Shown: positions 53,125 to 63,600 of the stretch, one piece after another
How the letters are laid out: every line of letters starts with the position of its first letter
How positions within the stretch are numbered: position 1 is the stretch's first letter
Assembly: GCF_002705925.1 (NCBI RefSeq)
Contig: NZ_NKRE01000001.1
Location: 4,230,604-4,294,603 of the forward strand
Length of the DNA: 64,000 nucleotides
Direction of reading: 5' to 3'
DNA from: Mycobacterium ostraviense
GTDB lineage: Bacteria; Actinomycetota; Actinomycetes; Mycobacteriales; Mycobacteriaceae
Made by a program: the position numbers and the translations under genes
The notes under the pieces: model-generated
The model's database searches: none
What the model was told of the DNA's origin: nothing
Seen by the model: the letters and a program-made list of their open reading frames with translations, nothing else

Positions 53125-54234
53125 ATGACGACAACCACGCAGACTGCGCCGTCGACCACGGCCGCGCGCCAGCGGGGCTCCGGGTGGGCGGTCGCGTGGA
53201 TATTCATGGCCGTCGCCGTGCTCGCTGTCGTCGCTTACTACGCTCGAAAGGGCGCGGTGTCACCGCGAATTCGCAATCCGGAGGTCACCGGCGCGCCCCG
53301 CCCGGTCGAGCCGCTGTTCGGTTACCAGCATTGGCTGGGGCTGTTCCAGATCTTCACGATCATCTCGATGTCGATCATCATCGCGGTCTACGTGGTGGCC
53401 TGGCGCCGCTACCCAGCCCACCCGGTCCTTTTGATGGGCATCGTCACCACCCTGATCGTCTGGCAGGACCCGATCATGAACTGGGCGCCCTACGCGGTTT
53501 ACAACCCGCAATTGTGGCACTGGCCGGAAGACTGGCCGTTGGTGTCGCTGTCGCCCACCGTGGAGCCGTTTCTGGTGATCGGCTACATCATGTTCTATCT
53601 GGGCCCCTACTTCCCGGCCATCTGGATCCTGCGCAAGGTTCAGGCCCGGCGCCCGCTCGGCTCGTTCGTCTGGCGGCACCCGCTGATCACGCTGGCGGTG
53701 ATCATCCTGCCCGTGGGCATGGTCATCGACGCGATGCTGGAGATGACGCTGGTGCGCACCGGCTTTTATATTTATTCCCAGGTCATTCCGTTCGGGTCGG
53801 CGTTCGCCGGTCAGACCTACCAGTTCCCGTTCATCTGGGAAACCGTGATGGTGACTTTTGTGATGATCCCCGCGGGGGTGCTGCTCTACCGCGACGACAC
53901 CGGCCGCACCGTCGCCGAAAAGCTGGCCCAGCGAGCGCGCATTTTCCCCCGTCGGCCCAAGCTCGCGATGTTCGTGGTGATGTTCGTCCTGATCAACCTC
54001 GCCTACTTCGGCTACGGCACCGGCTTCGCCATCATCAAATGGACCAGAACCGCTACCTCCGTCGCCTGCCCGTGGCCCTATCCGGAGGCCAAAGTCTATG
54101 ACCCGCAAGGATTTTACGAACGCAACGGTCAGCCGGGCCCGTATTCGGTGGGCATCTGGTCGACCTGGATGAGCGCGCAACCCCACGGCCGCCCGGACGT
54201 GACGCCGCCGGCCGACGGTGGCCGCTGTGGGTGA
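53125..54234 (+). CDS. AveC-family (spirocyclase-like) membrane protein
   Basis: 369 residues, seven to eight transmembrane segments (AWIFMAVAVLAVVAYY, LFQIFTIISMSIIIAVYVVA, LVIGYIMFYLGPYFPAIWIL, LITLAVIILPVGMVIDAMLE, MFVVMFVLINLAYFGYGTGF). Motifs WQDPIMNWAPYAVYNPQLWH and YQFPFIWETVMVTFVMIP match the AveC-like family. AveC in Streptomyces acts on spiroketals of avermectin; mycobacterial members are uncharacterised. The aspartate and tryptophan motif WQDP suggests an active site in the membrane. Its end overlaps the next SDR. Confidence 0.85.
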   Translation: MTTTTQTAPSTTAARQRGSGWAVAWIFMAVAVLAVVAYYARKGAVSPRIRNPEVTGAPRPVEPLFGYQHWLGLFQIFTIISMSIIIAVYVVAWRRYPAHPVLLMGIVTTLIVWQDPIMNWAPYAVYNPQLWHWPEDWPLVSLSPTVEPFLVIGYIMFYLGPYFPAIWILRKVQARRPLGSFVWRHPLITLAVIILPVGMVIDAMLEMTLVRTGFYIYSQVIPFGSAFAGQTYQFPFIWETVMVTFVMIPAGVLLYRDDTGRTVAEKLAQRARIFPRRPKLAMFVVMFVLINLAYFGYGTGFAIIKWTRTATSVACPWPYPEAKVYDPQGFYERNGQPGPYSVGIWSTWMSAQPHGRPDVTPPADGGRCG

Positions 54235-55102
54235 GCCGCCGGCCGTCGTCATCACCGGCGCGTCCCGCGGGCTGGGCCTCGCGTCGGCCGCGCACCTGTA
54301 CCGGTGCGGCTGGCGGGTGGTGGCCGCGATGCGGTCACCGGATTCCGGCCTGGTGGCATTGCGATCGACGGCCGGTGCCACAGCAGAGGAGTCGCGGCTG
54401 ATCCCGGTTCAGTTGGACCTCACCGACGCCGCGTCCGTCGAGGCCGCCGCCAAAGCGATCGAGGCGGCGGTCGGCCCGCCGCGGGCGCTGGTGCACAATG
54501 CGGGCATCTCCGCGGCCGGAACCGTCGAGGAGACGCCGATCGACCTGTGGCAGAGGATGTTTGCGACCCATGTGTTCGGGCCGGTGCTGCTGACCAAGGC
54601 GCTGTTGCCGGCAATGCGCGCTGCGGGCCAAGGGCGCATCGTCATGATCTCCAGCCAGGGGGGCGTGCGCGGCATGCCGGAGATCGCGGCGTACTCCGCG
54701 GCCAAGGGCGCGCTCGAGCGGTGGGCCGAATCGTTGGCCTCCGAGCTGGCGCCGTTCGGACTCGGCGTCACCGTCTTGGTTGCCGGAACCTTCGACACCG
54801 ACATCATCACCGACGCCGGAACGTCGGATTACCGCGACCTGTCCGGGCCCTACGCCGCGCTGCACGGCAAGGTCGACCGGCGCGGCCGGGCCGCCATGCG
54901 ATTGGCGCGCCCACCCGAGCAGTTCGCCGCAGCGCTGGCCAGCGCGCTGGAAGACCGCTCGCCCTTTGCCCGGCACGCCGTCGGTCCCGACGCCCGGATG
55001 CTGATGGTTGCCAACCGGCTGCTTTCCGGTAAGGCTCTCCATAGGGTGACCCGGCTGGTGCTGGGCCTCCCGCGCTCTGGGGCACTACGAGCGCCAGAAT
55101 AG
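54218..55102 (+). CDS. Short-chain dehydrogenase/reductase
   Basis: 294 residues from GTG 54218 (GTG 54227 also fits). Cofactor motif VVITGASRGLGLASAAHLYR, LVHNAGISAAGTVEETPI, Ser in IVMISSQGGVRGMPEIAA, and AYSAAKGALERWAESLASEL (YxxxK). The catalytic set is complete. Start overlaps the AveC-like stop by 17 bases, so it is part of the operon with the aldehyde dehydrogenase and P450. Substrate unknown. Confidence 0.92.
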   Translation: MAAVGEPPAVVITGASRGLGLASAAHLYRCGWRVVAAMRSPDSGLVALRSTAGATAEESRLIPVQLDLTDAASVEAAAKAIEAAVGPPRALVHNAGISAAGTVEETPIDLWQRMFATHVFGPVLLTKALLPAMRAAGQGRIVMISSQGGVRGMPEIAAYSAAKGALERWAESLASELAPFGLGVTVLVAGTFDTDIITDAGTSDYRDLSGPYAALHGKVDRRGRAAMRLARPPEQFAAALASALEDRSPFARHAVGPDARMLMVANRLLSGKALHRVTRLVLGLPRSGALRAPE

Positions 55103-55132
55103 TGAGCCTCGTCTGAAGAGAACTGAACAAAT

Positions 55133-56616
55133 ATGGCTGACACTGTAAAGGTCCGGTTCGAATCGCAGATGATGATCGACGGCAAGCTGGTCGATGGACA
55201 GGCCGGCACCTTCACCAACATCAACCCGGCCACCGAGGAGCCGATCGGCGAGGTCGCCGACGCATCGAAGGCGGACATGCACCGGGCCATCGACGCGGCC
55301 CGACGGGCCTTCGACGAGACTGACTGGTCGACCAACCGCGAATTACGTAAACGCTGCCTGCTGCAGCTTCAGGAGGCCATCGAGGCCGAGCGGGAGGAGC
55401 TGCGCGAGGAGCTCATCGCCGAGGCAGGCGCGCCTCGGGCGATCACCTTCGGACCCCAGCTGGATGCGCCGCTGGCCGATGCGCTGCGCTATCCCGCCAA
55501 GCTGATCGACGAATACCCCTGGGAAACCGACCTGGGCGACGTGCTGGTCAGCATCACCGGGCAGCTGACCAGCCGCAAGGTCTGGCGGGAACCGGTCGGG
55601 GTGGTCGGCGCGATCGTGCCGTGGAACTTCCCGTTCGAGGTCACCATCAACAAGCTCGGCCAGGCGCTGGGCACCGGCAACACCGTGGTGCTCAAACCCG
55701 CGCCGGACACCCCGTTCAACGCCACCCGCCTGGGCCGGCTGATCGCCGAAAAGACCAACATCCCAGCCGGTGTCGTCAACGTCGTCACCGCGTCGGATCA
55801 CCTGGTCGGCGAAGAGCTGACGCTGTCGCCCAAGGTCGACCTGATCTCGTTCACCGGTTCGACCGTCGTCGGGAAACGGATCATGGAAAAAGGCGCGGCG
55901 ACGCTCAAGCGGCTGTTTCTCGAGCTCGGCGGCAAGTCGGCCACCATCGTGCTCGAGGACGCGGAGTTCGGGTTGGCGTGTGCGATCGGCATCGCGCCGT
56001 GTATGCATGCCGGACAGGGCTGCGCCAACCCGACCCGAATGCTGCTGCCGCGGTCCCGCTACGACGAGGGTGTGGCGATCCTGAAAAGCATCTACGACAA
56101 CGTCATGCCGGGCGACCCCCGGGACCCGGCCACGTTGTGCGTCCGGTGATCTCGGACAAGCAGCGCAAGCGGGTGCTCGGCTACATCGACAAGGGTGTCG
56201 AGGAGGGCGCCACCTGCCTGGTCGGCGGGCCCGACGCGGCCACCGGTTTCGATCGTGGATTCTTCGTCAGGCCAACGCTTTTCGTCGACGTCGACAACTC
56301 CATGACCATCGCGCAGGAAGAGATCTTCGGTCCGGTGCTGTCGGTCATCCCGTTCGACGACGAGGAAGACGCGATCCGGATCGCCAACGACAGCGCGTAC
56401 GGGTTGGCCGGCAACGTGATGTCGGGTTCGCTCGAGCACTCGCTGGCGGTCGCCCGGCGGCTGCGGGCCGGCTTCATCGGTGTGCAGGGCGCCGCGCCGT
56501 ACGGTGCCGACACTCCGTTCGGCGGCTACAAGGACAGCGGGGTAGGCCGGCAGAACGGTATCGCCGGGTTCGACCAGTACACCCAGATCAAGTCGGTGGG
56601 CTATCCGGCTACCTGA
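55133..56616 (+). pseudogene. Aldehyde dehydrogenase with one-base frameshift
   Basis: ATG 55133 opens MADTVKVRFESQMMIDGKLV. PWNFPFEVTINKLGQALGTG, the catalytic Glu in LFLELGGKSATIVLE and nucleophile Cys in MHAGQGCANPTRM are present. At about 56140 the frame hits a stop after DPATLCVR; one more G there gives CGPVISDKQRKRVLGYIDKG and continues in the other frame to 56616 (EEIFGPVLSVIPFDDEEDA, FGGYKDSGVGRQNGIAGFDQ). Joined length is about 494 residues, normal for the family. Could oxidise aldehydes from the P450 or SDR. Read error is plausible, since the rest is undamaged. Confidence 0.85.
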
Positions 56617-56627
56617 AGGGGGCGCGC

Positions 56628-57854
56628 ATGCAACTGTTCGACGATCTCGAGGATTTCGGGGCCTTCGACGACGTGGTCTCCGGCGACGTCCGGGATCCCT
56701 ACACCGAGCTGGCCCGGTTGCGGCGCGAGGAACCGGTGCAGCGCATCGACTTCTCGGCCATGCCGCACGAGGAATCCAAGCCCGTTTTCATCGTCTACCG
56801 CCATGAAGATGTCGCGCAGCTGCTGCGGGACAACGAGACGTTCTCGTCGGCGATCATCATCGACGCCTTCGGTGACGTGCTGGGCCGCCACGTGATGCTC
56901 GGCATGGACGAACCGGAACACGGCCGCCATCGCGCCCTGGTATCAAAGGCGTTCTCGCAGAAGGCATTGGCGCGCTGGGAGGACGGATTGGTCAGGCAGG
57001 TCGGCAACCAGCTGATCGACCGGTTCGCCGGTTGCGGCCACGCCGATCTGGTCAAGGAGTTCACCTTTCCCTATCCGACGCAGATCATCGCCGGTCTGCT
57101 AGGGCTGCCGCGCGAGGACTATCCGCAGTTTCAGCGCTGGTCGATCTCACTGCTCAGCTTCACCATCAACCCGGAGCGGGGCCGCGCCGCTTCGCAGGCG
57201 TTGCAGGAGTACTTCGCGCCGATACTCGCCGCGCGGCGCCGGGAACCGCGCGACGATCTGATCAGCGGCCTGGCCCAGGCCGAGATCGACGGGGAAAAGC
57301 TCTCCGATGAGGAGATCTTCTCCTTCCTGCGGCTGCTGCTGCCGGCCGGAGTGGAAACCACCTACCGCTCGCTGGGCAACATGCTGTTCGGATTGCTATG
57401 CAGCCCAGAGCAACTCGAGATCGTCCGGGCCGACCGCTCGTTGCTTCCGCAGGCGATGGAGGAGGCGGTGCGCTGGGAACCGCCGTTGTTGACCATCACC
57501 CGCGTCGCCACCCGCGACACCGAGTTGGGCGGGGTGCCGATTCCGGCCGGCTCCTCGGTGATGCCGATGCTGGGGGCGGCCAACCGCCAGGAGGACCGCT
57601 ATCCCGATCCGGATCGGTTCGACATCTTCCGCCCGCCCAGGGCGCACATCGGCTTCGGCCACGGCGTGCACGTCTGCCTGGGCATGCATCTGGCCCGGCT
57701 GGAGATGCGGGTGGCGCTCACCCTGATGTTCGACCGGTTGCCTGGCCTGCGTCTTGATCCCGCGGGTGACGATCCACACATCCGCGGCCAGGTTTTCCGC
57801 TCACCGACCTCGCTTCCGGTGTTGTTCGAGACGACGTGCGCCGGGGTGTCCTGA
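56628..57854 (+). CDS. Cytochrome P450
   Basis: 408 residues. I-helix LLPAGVETTYRSLGNMLFG, ExxR in MEEAVRWEPPL, heme loop IGFGHGVHVCLGMHLARLE with the Cys ligand near residue 350. Family length is standard and the enzyme is soluble (no N-terminal anchor). It lies 11 bp after the aldehyde dehydrogenase. Electron donors (ferredoxin) are not encoded nearby. Substrate unknown; the company of FadEs, SDRs and ALDH suggests oxidation of a lipid or terpenoid chain. Confidence 0.95.
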   Translation: MQLFDDLEDFGAFDDVVSGDVRDPYTELARLRREEPVQRIDFSAMPHEESKPVFIVYRHEDVAQLLRDNETFSSAIIIDAFGDVLGRHVMLGMDEPEHGRHRALVSKAFSQKALARWEDGLVRQVGNQLIDRFAGCGHADLVKEFTFPYPTQIIAGLLGLPREDYPQFQRWSISLLSFTINPERGRAASQALQEYFAPILAARRREPRDDLISGLAQAEIDGEKLSDEEIFSFLRLLLPAGVETTYRSLGNMLFGLLCSPEQLEIVRADRSLLPQAMEEAVRWEPPLLTITRVATRDTELGGVPIPAGSSVMPMLGAANRQEDRYPDPDRFDIFRPPRAHIGFGHGVHVCLGMHLARLEMRVALTLMFDRLPGLRLDPAGDDPHIRGQVFRSPTSLPVLFETTCAGVS

Positions 57855-57929
57855 TCGGGCCTATGCCGATCGTCCTCTTGATGAGATCCGGGAATCACCC
57901 GGATGATCGTCGGGAACAAGGAGGACACC

Positions 57930-58277
57930 ATGCCGCAATACGCCGCGCTGACCTACACCAGGGACGTCGACTGGTCAGCCCCCGAGCAGGCCGCCGACAT
58001 GGCCGAGTACATGAAGTTCGGCCAGGACCACGCCGCCGCGATCCGTGGCGGCGCAGCGCTGTATCCGACCGCGACCGCGACGACGGTGCGGGTCACCGGT
58101 GCCCGCGGCGGTGACGTCGTCACCAGCGACGGTCCGTACGCCGAAACGAAAGAGGCCCTGACCGGCTTCTACCTCATCGAGGCGGCCGACCTGGACGAGG
58201 CACTGCGGATCGCCGCCGAGATCCCGGCCGCCTGGGACGGCGCTGTCGAAGTGCGTCCCATCATCGATTTCGGTTGA
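57930..58277 (+). CDS. DGPF/YCII-domain protein
   Basis: 115 residues from ATG 57930 with AAGGAGG 7 nt before. The DGPF-type motif is TSDGPYAETKEALTGFYLIE; HAAAIRGGAALYP and EVRPIIDFG flank it. These proteins are typically encoded beside ECF42-type sigma factors, as here. The sigma factor start overlaps this stop (TTGA). Function of the family is unknown. Confidence 0.9.
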   Translation: MPQYAALTYTRDVDWSAPEQAADMAEYMKFGQDHAAAIRGGAALYPTATATTVRVTGARGGDVVTSDGPYAETKEALTGFYLIEAADLDEALRIAAEIPAAWDGAVEVRPIIDFG

Positions 58278-59500
58278 ACGCGGAATCGGCGCTCGCCGAG
58301 ACCGTCCGGATCGAGGGGACCCGCATCCTGGCGACCCTCGTCCGGACGGTCGGCTCGCTGCAGGTCGCCGAGGACGCGGTTCAGGAAGCGGCACTACGCG
58401 CGCTACGGGACTGGCCACGCAACGGTGTGCCCGACGAACCGCGGGCCTGGCTGACGGTGACCGCGCGCCGGGTCGCGATCGACCTGCTACGACGCGAGGG
58501 CGTTCGAGCGCACAAGGAGCGTGCCAGCGTGGAGCTCGCGGTCCCCGACCTGCCGCCCGACAGCATGGTGGCCGACGACCGGCTACGGCTGATCTTCACT
58601 TGCTGCCATCCGGGGCTGGGGATGGAAGCCCAGGTGACCCTCGCGCTGCGCACCTTGTGCGGCCTGTCCCCGGCGCAGATCGCGGCGGTGTTGCTGATCA
58701 GCGAGGCCGCCGTCGCCAAGCGCCTGACCCGGACGCGCGCCAAGATCGCTCGGGCCGGCATCCCCTATCGCGTCCCGGCCGACGAAGAGCTGCCCGCCCG
58801 GGTCGCGGCGGTATGCGCGGTGGTGCATGCTTCCTACACGATCGCCCACACGGCGGCCGGCGGCGACCGGCTCACCGACGTCGACGGGACTCGTGAGGCA
58901 CTGCGTCTGGCGCGGCTGGTGTATCAGCTGATGCCCGACGAACCGGCGCCGACGGCGGTGTTGGCGCTGTTGTTGCTGACCGAATCCCGGCGCGCCGCAC
59001 GGCTCGACGATGCCGGTGATCCGGTGCCGCTGTCCGAGCAGGACCGCTCGACGTGGGACACCGGCATGATCACCGAGGCACTTCGTCTGCTCGACGAATC
59101 GCTGCGCCGCACGGGTGCGATCGCCGATCCCTACCAGCTGCAGGCCGCGATCGCGGCCGAGCATGCCCGGGCCGCGTCGTATGACGCCACCGACTGGGCC
59201 GAGATCGTCCGGCTCTACGACCTACTGCTGTCGGTGCAGCCGAGCGCTCCCGCTGAGCTGGCCCGGGCGGTCGCCGTCGCCGAATCCAACGGGCCCGCCG
59301 CGGGTTTAGCGGAGCTGGAGGAGCTCCAGCCGGATCAGCGCTGGCACGCCGTCCGCGGTGAACTGCTGGCCCGTCAAGGTAAGTTCGCCGAGGCGGTCGC
59401 GGCGACGCGGCTGTCGTTGACCGATGCGATCACCATGCCGGAACGCCGATACCGCCAGCGGCGTATTGCCGAATGGTCTGCGCGACAAGGAGTGACATGA
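58274..59500 (+). CDS. ECF sigma factor, ECF42-like with C-terminal extension
   Basis: 408 residues from TTG 58274. Region 2 is at residues 20-85 (VAEDAVQEAALRALRDWPRN, PRAWLTVTARRVAIDLLR) and region 4 at about 120-170 (CGLSPAQIAAVLLISEAAVA, KRLTRTRAKIARAGI). The long C-terminal extension (residues 200-408) is a helical, TPR-like domain (AELARAVAVAESNGPAAGLA), the feature of the ECF42 group, which replaces an anti-sigma factor. Operon: DGPF protein, sigma factor, SRPBCC protein, each overlapping. Confidence 0.9.
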   Translation: MNAESALAETVRIEGTRILATLVRTVGSLQVAEDAVQEAALRALRDWPRNGVPDEPRAWLTVTARRVAIDLLRREGVRAHKERASVELAVPDLPPDSMVADDRLRLIFTCCHPGLGMEAQVTLALRTLCGLSPAQIAAVLLISEAAVAKRLTRTRAKIARAGIPYRVPADEELPARVAAVCAVVHASYTIAHTAAGGDRLTDVDGTREALRLARLVYQLMPDEPAPTAVLALLLLTESRRAARLDDAGDPVPLSEQDRSTWDTGMITEALRLLDESLRRTGAIADPYQLQAAIAAEHARAASYDATDWAEIVRLYDLLLSVQPSAPAELARAVAVAESNGPAAGLAELEELQPDQRWHAVRGELLARQGKFAEAVAATRLSLTDAITMPERRYRQRRIAEWSARQGVT

Positions 59501-59938
59501 AAGTGGACGTGACAAGTGAGATCCTGATCGCCCGGCCGCGCGCCGAAGTCTTTGCCTATGACTGTGATCCGGACAACGCAACGCCATGGTACGCCAATAT
59601 CAGATCGGCACAATGGAAATCGTCAAAGCCGTTAGTCATCGGCTCGCAATTAGCTTTTACCGCAAGGTTTCTCGGTCGGTCGCTGAGCTACACCTATGAG
59701 GTTGTGGATCTTCAGCCGGGTGCCAGGTTCGTGATGCGCACCCCGGAAGGGCCGTTTCGTATGCAGACGACCTACCTGTGGGAAGACGGCCCGAACGGTA
59801 CGACGAAGATGAGCCTGCCAACCGGGTGAGCCGTCCGGGTTCTTCGGACTTGCGCCACCCGTTTTGGCCAAGGCAATCAAGCGGGCCAACGGCAAGGATG
59901 TAGCCCGGCTCAAGGCAGTGCTGGAATCGGCGACCTAG
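59497..59938 (+). pseudogene. SRPBCC/polyketide-cyclase-like protein, frameshifted
   Basis: ATG 59497 overlaps the sigma factor stop and follows AAGGAG. KVDVTSEILIARPRAEVFA, DPDNATPWYANIRSAQWK and QTTYLWEDGPNGTTKMSL are START/SRPBCC. The frame then stops at 59829; in the next frame GEPSGFFGLAPPVLAKAIKR, ANGKDVARLKAVLESAT runs on to TAG 59936-59938. One or two bases are lost at about 59815-59827. It is followed at once by integrase debris. Third gene of the sigma operon. Confidence 0.75.
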
Positions 59939-59950
59939 CGACCCTTGGTC

Positions 59951-60552
59951 GCTAGTTTTAGCGGGGTTTAGCGGGCTTGATGACCCGCAAGCGATGCGAA
60001 TGATCCTGGTGCAGATCCTCACCGGACGCCGGGCCAGCGAGATCCGCACCCGCGATTCGACTGCCTCTCCGCCGCCCCGAGAACTACCGCGACTGGCGAT
60101 GACAACGACCAAACGCTGACCATGTTCCGTTACGCGCAAGGCAAGATCGACGTCGCACCAGACATCATCCTCGTTGACCACGAGGTCACCGAAGTCATTG
60201 CCGAACAACATCGTTGGATACAAACGCAATACCCCGACAGTAGCAGACGCTTCCTGTTTGCTCGGCGCCTGGGCAACCGCCGCGGCGACACCCTGTCCAG
60301 CAGGCACCTACAACTGGGTACTGCGCACCCTCAGCGACCTCGTTCGAATCACCGACGCCAAGGGTCAGGCCGTGCGGTTAAGCCACACCCACCGCTTCCG
60401 CCACACCCGGCTGACACGGCTGGCCGAACTCGGTCTGCCGATCCACAGCGCTATGCCCAGGACTCCACCACCCGACGATGACCATGCACTACATCGCCGC
60501 CCGCGACGAACACGCCGAGCAAGCGTTCCTGGCCACCGCCAAGGTCGGGTGA
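59951..60552 (+). pseudogene. Tyrosine recombinase/integrase, multiply broken
   Basis: Pieces in several frames make one tyrosine recombinase catalytic domain: AMRMILVQILTGRRASEIRT (first Arg), FRYAQGKIDVAPDIILVDHE, TYNWVLRTLSDLVRITDAKG, LSHTHRFRHTRLTRLAELGL (HxxR box) and MHYIAARDEHAEQAFLATAK (Tyr). A T is lost in GATTCGAC near 60055, another shift follows near 60300, and a third lies near 60450. The N-terminus is missing. Remnant of a mobile element between the sigma operon and the NRPS. Confidence 0.8.
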
Positions 60553-60623
60553 GATCCGGGTTGCGGGGTTGTGCACTGCTGGCATGGGTGAACTCCTCGC
60601 TGAACCCGCTCAGCTGGTCGGTA

Positions 60624-63600
60624 TCACAGCAGTCCGAGCAGTTGCAAGTCGGTGACGTATTTGATGATGATCGGCGCCGAGATGTGTGGAATATCGTTGT
60701 TGGAGCCGATTTTGGCTTCTTGTACCGCAGCCCGGAATCGGTCGGTCGGCGCGAAGGACCCGCGGCTCGGCTGCGCGGGCTGCAAATATTCGGAATTGCT
60801 CAACAGCAATAGCTCCAGCAGCGAGTGGTCGCGCTGTTGATCCGGCAGGGCACGCAGGGCGGTCTCAAACCGCTGCAACCACTCCCCAAAGTCATCGATG
60901 CGCTCGATCGGGTAACCGGCCTCGATCAGCCAGTCGACATATTCGTCGAGCCCGATGCCGTCGTCGTGCGGGTTCATCACGTGATAGGTCTGGTATCCAG
61001 TTGACGATTCCCGGCCTATCTGGGCGCCCAGCGTGGCGATCGCCTCGGCGACGAACTCGACGGGCAGCCCGTCAAGGTGTGCACGTTGCCGGTTGCCGTC
61101 GGCCGGATCCTCCGGGGGCCGGTAGAACGAACTGGGCGCGATACCGGTGGCCACCACGCTCAGCACCATCCGGGTGAACATGTCCGACATGTTGAGCTGG
61201 CCGGGATAGGTGGTGTCGGCCAAGATCATGCTGCAGCGAAACACCCCGACCGGCAGCCCGCACAGGTCGTTGGCCTCACGCAGCAAAACCTCGCCGGCCC
61301 ACTTGCTGTTGCCGTAGCCATTGACGTAATTGTCGTCGGTGATGCGAGTGGGACTGATGACCCGGATGTCGGCATCTTCGGTGAACGCCGACGGCTCGAT
61401 CTGATCACCCACGTTGGCAGTCGACACAAACACGTAGGGCTTCAGCGCGGTGGTCAGCGCGAGCCGGATCAGCTCGGCGGTGCCCACGACGTTGGGCCCG
61501 AACAGCTCGCTGTAGGGCAAGACGCCGTTGACCAGGGCTGCGGGGTCGACGATCAGATCGACGGTGTCGGCCAGCCGCTGCCACGTCGTGTCGTCTAGGC
61601 CCAGGTTGGTTTCGCCTTTGTCGCCAGCGATGACCTCCAGATGATCGGCGGCCAGTTGCTGGAAGTGCCGCTGCAATTTCGGATCGCCGGTGTCGAAGGT
61701 CTTTTCGAGGCGGCGCCGCGCCTGTTCGTCGGAGTCCGCCCGCACCACACAGATCAACGTGCCGCCACGCAGCTCCATCCGTTGCAGCCATTCCAGCGCC
61801 AGGTAACGCCCGACGAAGCCGGTCGCCCCGGTCAACAGGACCGTCCGCGCCTCAGCGCTGGGGCCGGGCAACGCCGGGGCGGCGGCCAGCGTCGCGGCGT
61901 CGATGAACTTATCCAGCGTGAGGTCAGCGGCGTGCACCTCGGTGGCCCCACCCGTATTTGACGGGCCGTGCACAGACACAAAGCGGGCATCGCCGACATG
62001 TCTGTCCAGCTGTTGGCTCAAGGCGCTCACCGACGGCGCGTTGAATAAGGCGCACACCGTAAGGTGCGCATTCAACGACTTGTTGGCCGCGGCGATCAGG
62101 CGCATCGCGGACAGCGAATCGCCGCCGAGGTCGAAGAATGAGTCGTCGACCCCGACCCGGCCGAGCCCGAGGACTTGGGCGTAGATGGCGGCCAGGATCT
62201 CCTCGACGGCGTTGGTCGGGGCGCGGTAATGCTCGGCGTCCTGGTATTCGGGTGTTGGCAGAGCACGGGTGTCGAGTTTGCCGTTGACGGTCAGGGGCAG
62301 CGCCGGCACCACCGCGACCGCGGCCGGGACCATGTAGGCCGGTAGCCGCTCGGCCAGCACGCGACGTGCGGTGACCGGGTCCACCGCCCCGGTCACCGAC
62401 TCGGTGACATAGCCGACCAGGCGCTTGGTGCCGGGGCGGTCTTCGCGGACGATCACCACCGCCTGATCCACCCCGTCGAGTGCGGCCAATGCTGCGCGTA
62501 TTTCACCGAGTTCGATGCGATACCCGCGGATTTTGACCTGCTCATCGGCGCGCCCCACATAGTGCAGTTGCCCATCGGTGTCCCAACTCACCAGATCGCC
62601 GGTGCGATACATCCGTGTTCCGGGGGCCTCCGCACCGCCGAACGGGCAGGCCACAAACCGCGACGCGGTCAACGCGGCCCGACGCACATACCCGCAGCCC
62701 ACGCCGCGGCCGGCCACATACAACTCACCGACCACACCGGCCGGCACCGGCCGCAACCATCGATCCAGCACAAACAATGCCGCGCCCGCCACCGGCGAGC
62801 CGATCGGCACCACGCCCGACCCGCGTGTTAGCCGCGCACTGGTCGCCACGCACAGCGTGGTCTCGGTCGGGCCGTAGGCGTTGATCATCACTCGCCCGGG
62901 CGCCCACCGATCCACCAGCTCGGCCGGGCAGGGCTCAGCGGCAACCACCAACGCGGTGGATTCCAAACCCTCAGGGGACAGCGCCGCTACCGCAGAGGGG
63001 GTCTGATGTAAGACGGTGACGTGTTCAGAAACCAGCAAGGCATGGAAGTCTTCCGGTGAGGCCGCCACCGACTCGGGCACTACGACCAGCCGCCCACCAT
63101 GCAGTAGCGGACCCCAGACCTCTTCAACTGAGGCGTCGAAAGCAGGGGAATACCATTGCGTCCACACCTGTCCCGGTGTCAGCAGGCTGGGCTCCAACGA
63201 CTGAATCACTTGGGTTACGTTGTGGTGGGTAACAGCAACGCCCTTAGGGACACCGGTGGTGCCCGAGGTGTAGATGATGTGGGCGACGTCATCGGGAGCC
63301 GGCGCCGGTGGTGCGGTGCTGGGTTGGGTGTCAATTGCTGGGTCATCGACGTCTATGACCCGCAGGTCGGACTCGTGCAGCCGCCCACGCAGCCCGGCGG
63401 TGGTGACGGCGGCCACCGGTGCAGCGTCGTTAAGCAGAACCGCGATCCGCGCTGTCGGATGCTTCGGGTCGATGGGCACATAGGCCGCACCGGTTTTCAA
63501 CACCGCCAGTATCGCCACGACGGCCTGTGCTGAGCGCTCCAGGAGCAGCGCCACACACTCGCCCGGGCCCACCCCATCGCCGATCAGCATGTGCGCCAAC

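Noticed and set aside
55125..55136. Sixth copy of the tandem-TetR motif at the aldehyde dehydrogenase start
   Set aside because: Only about 9 of 14 positions fit and it overlaps the start codon, so it is not listed as a feature.
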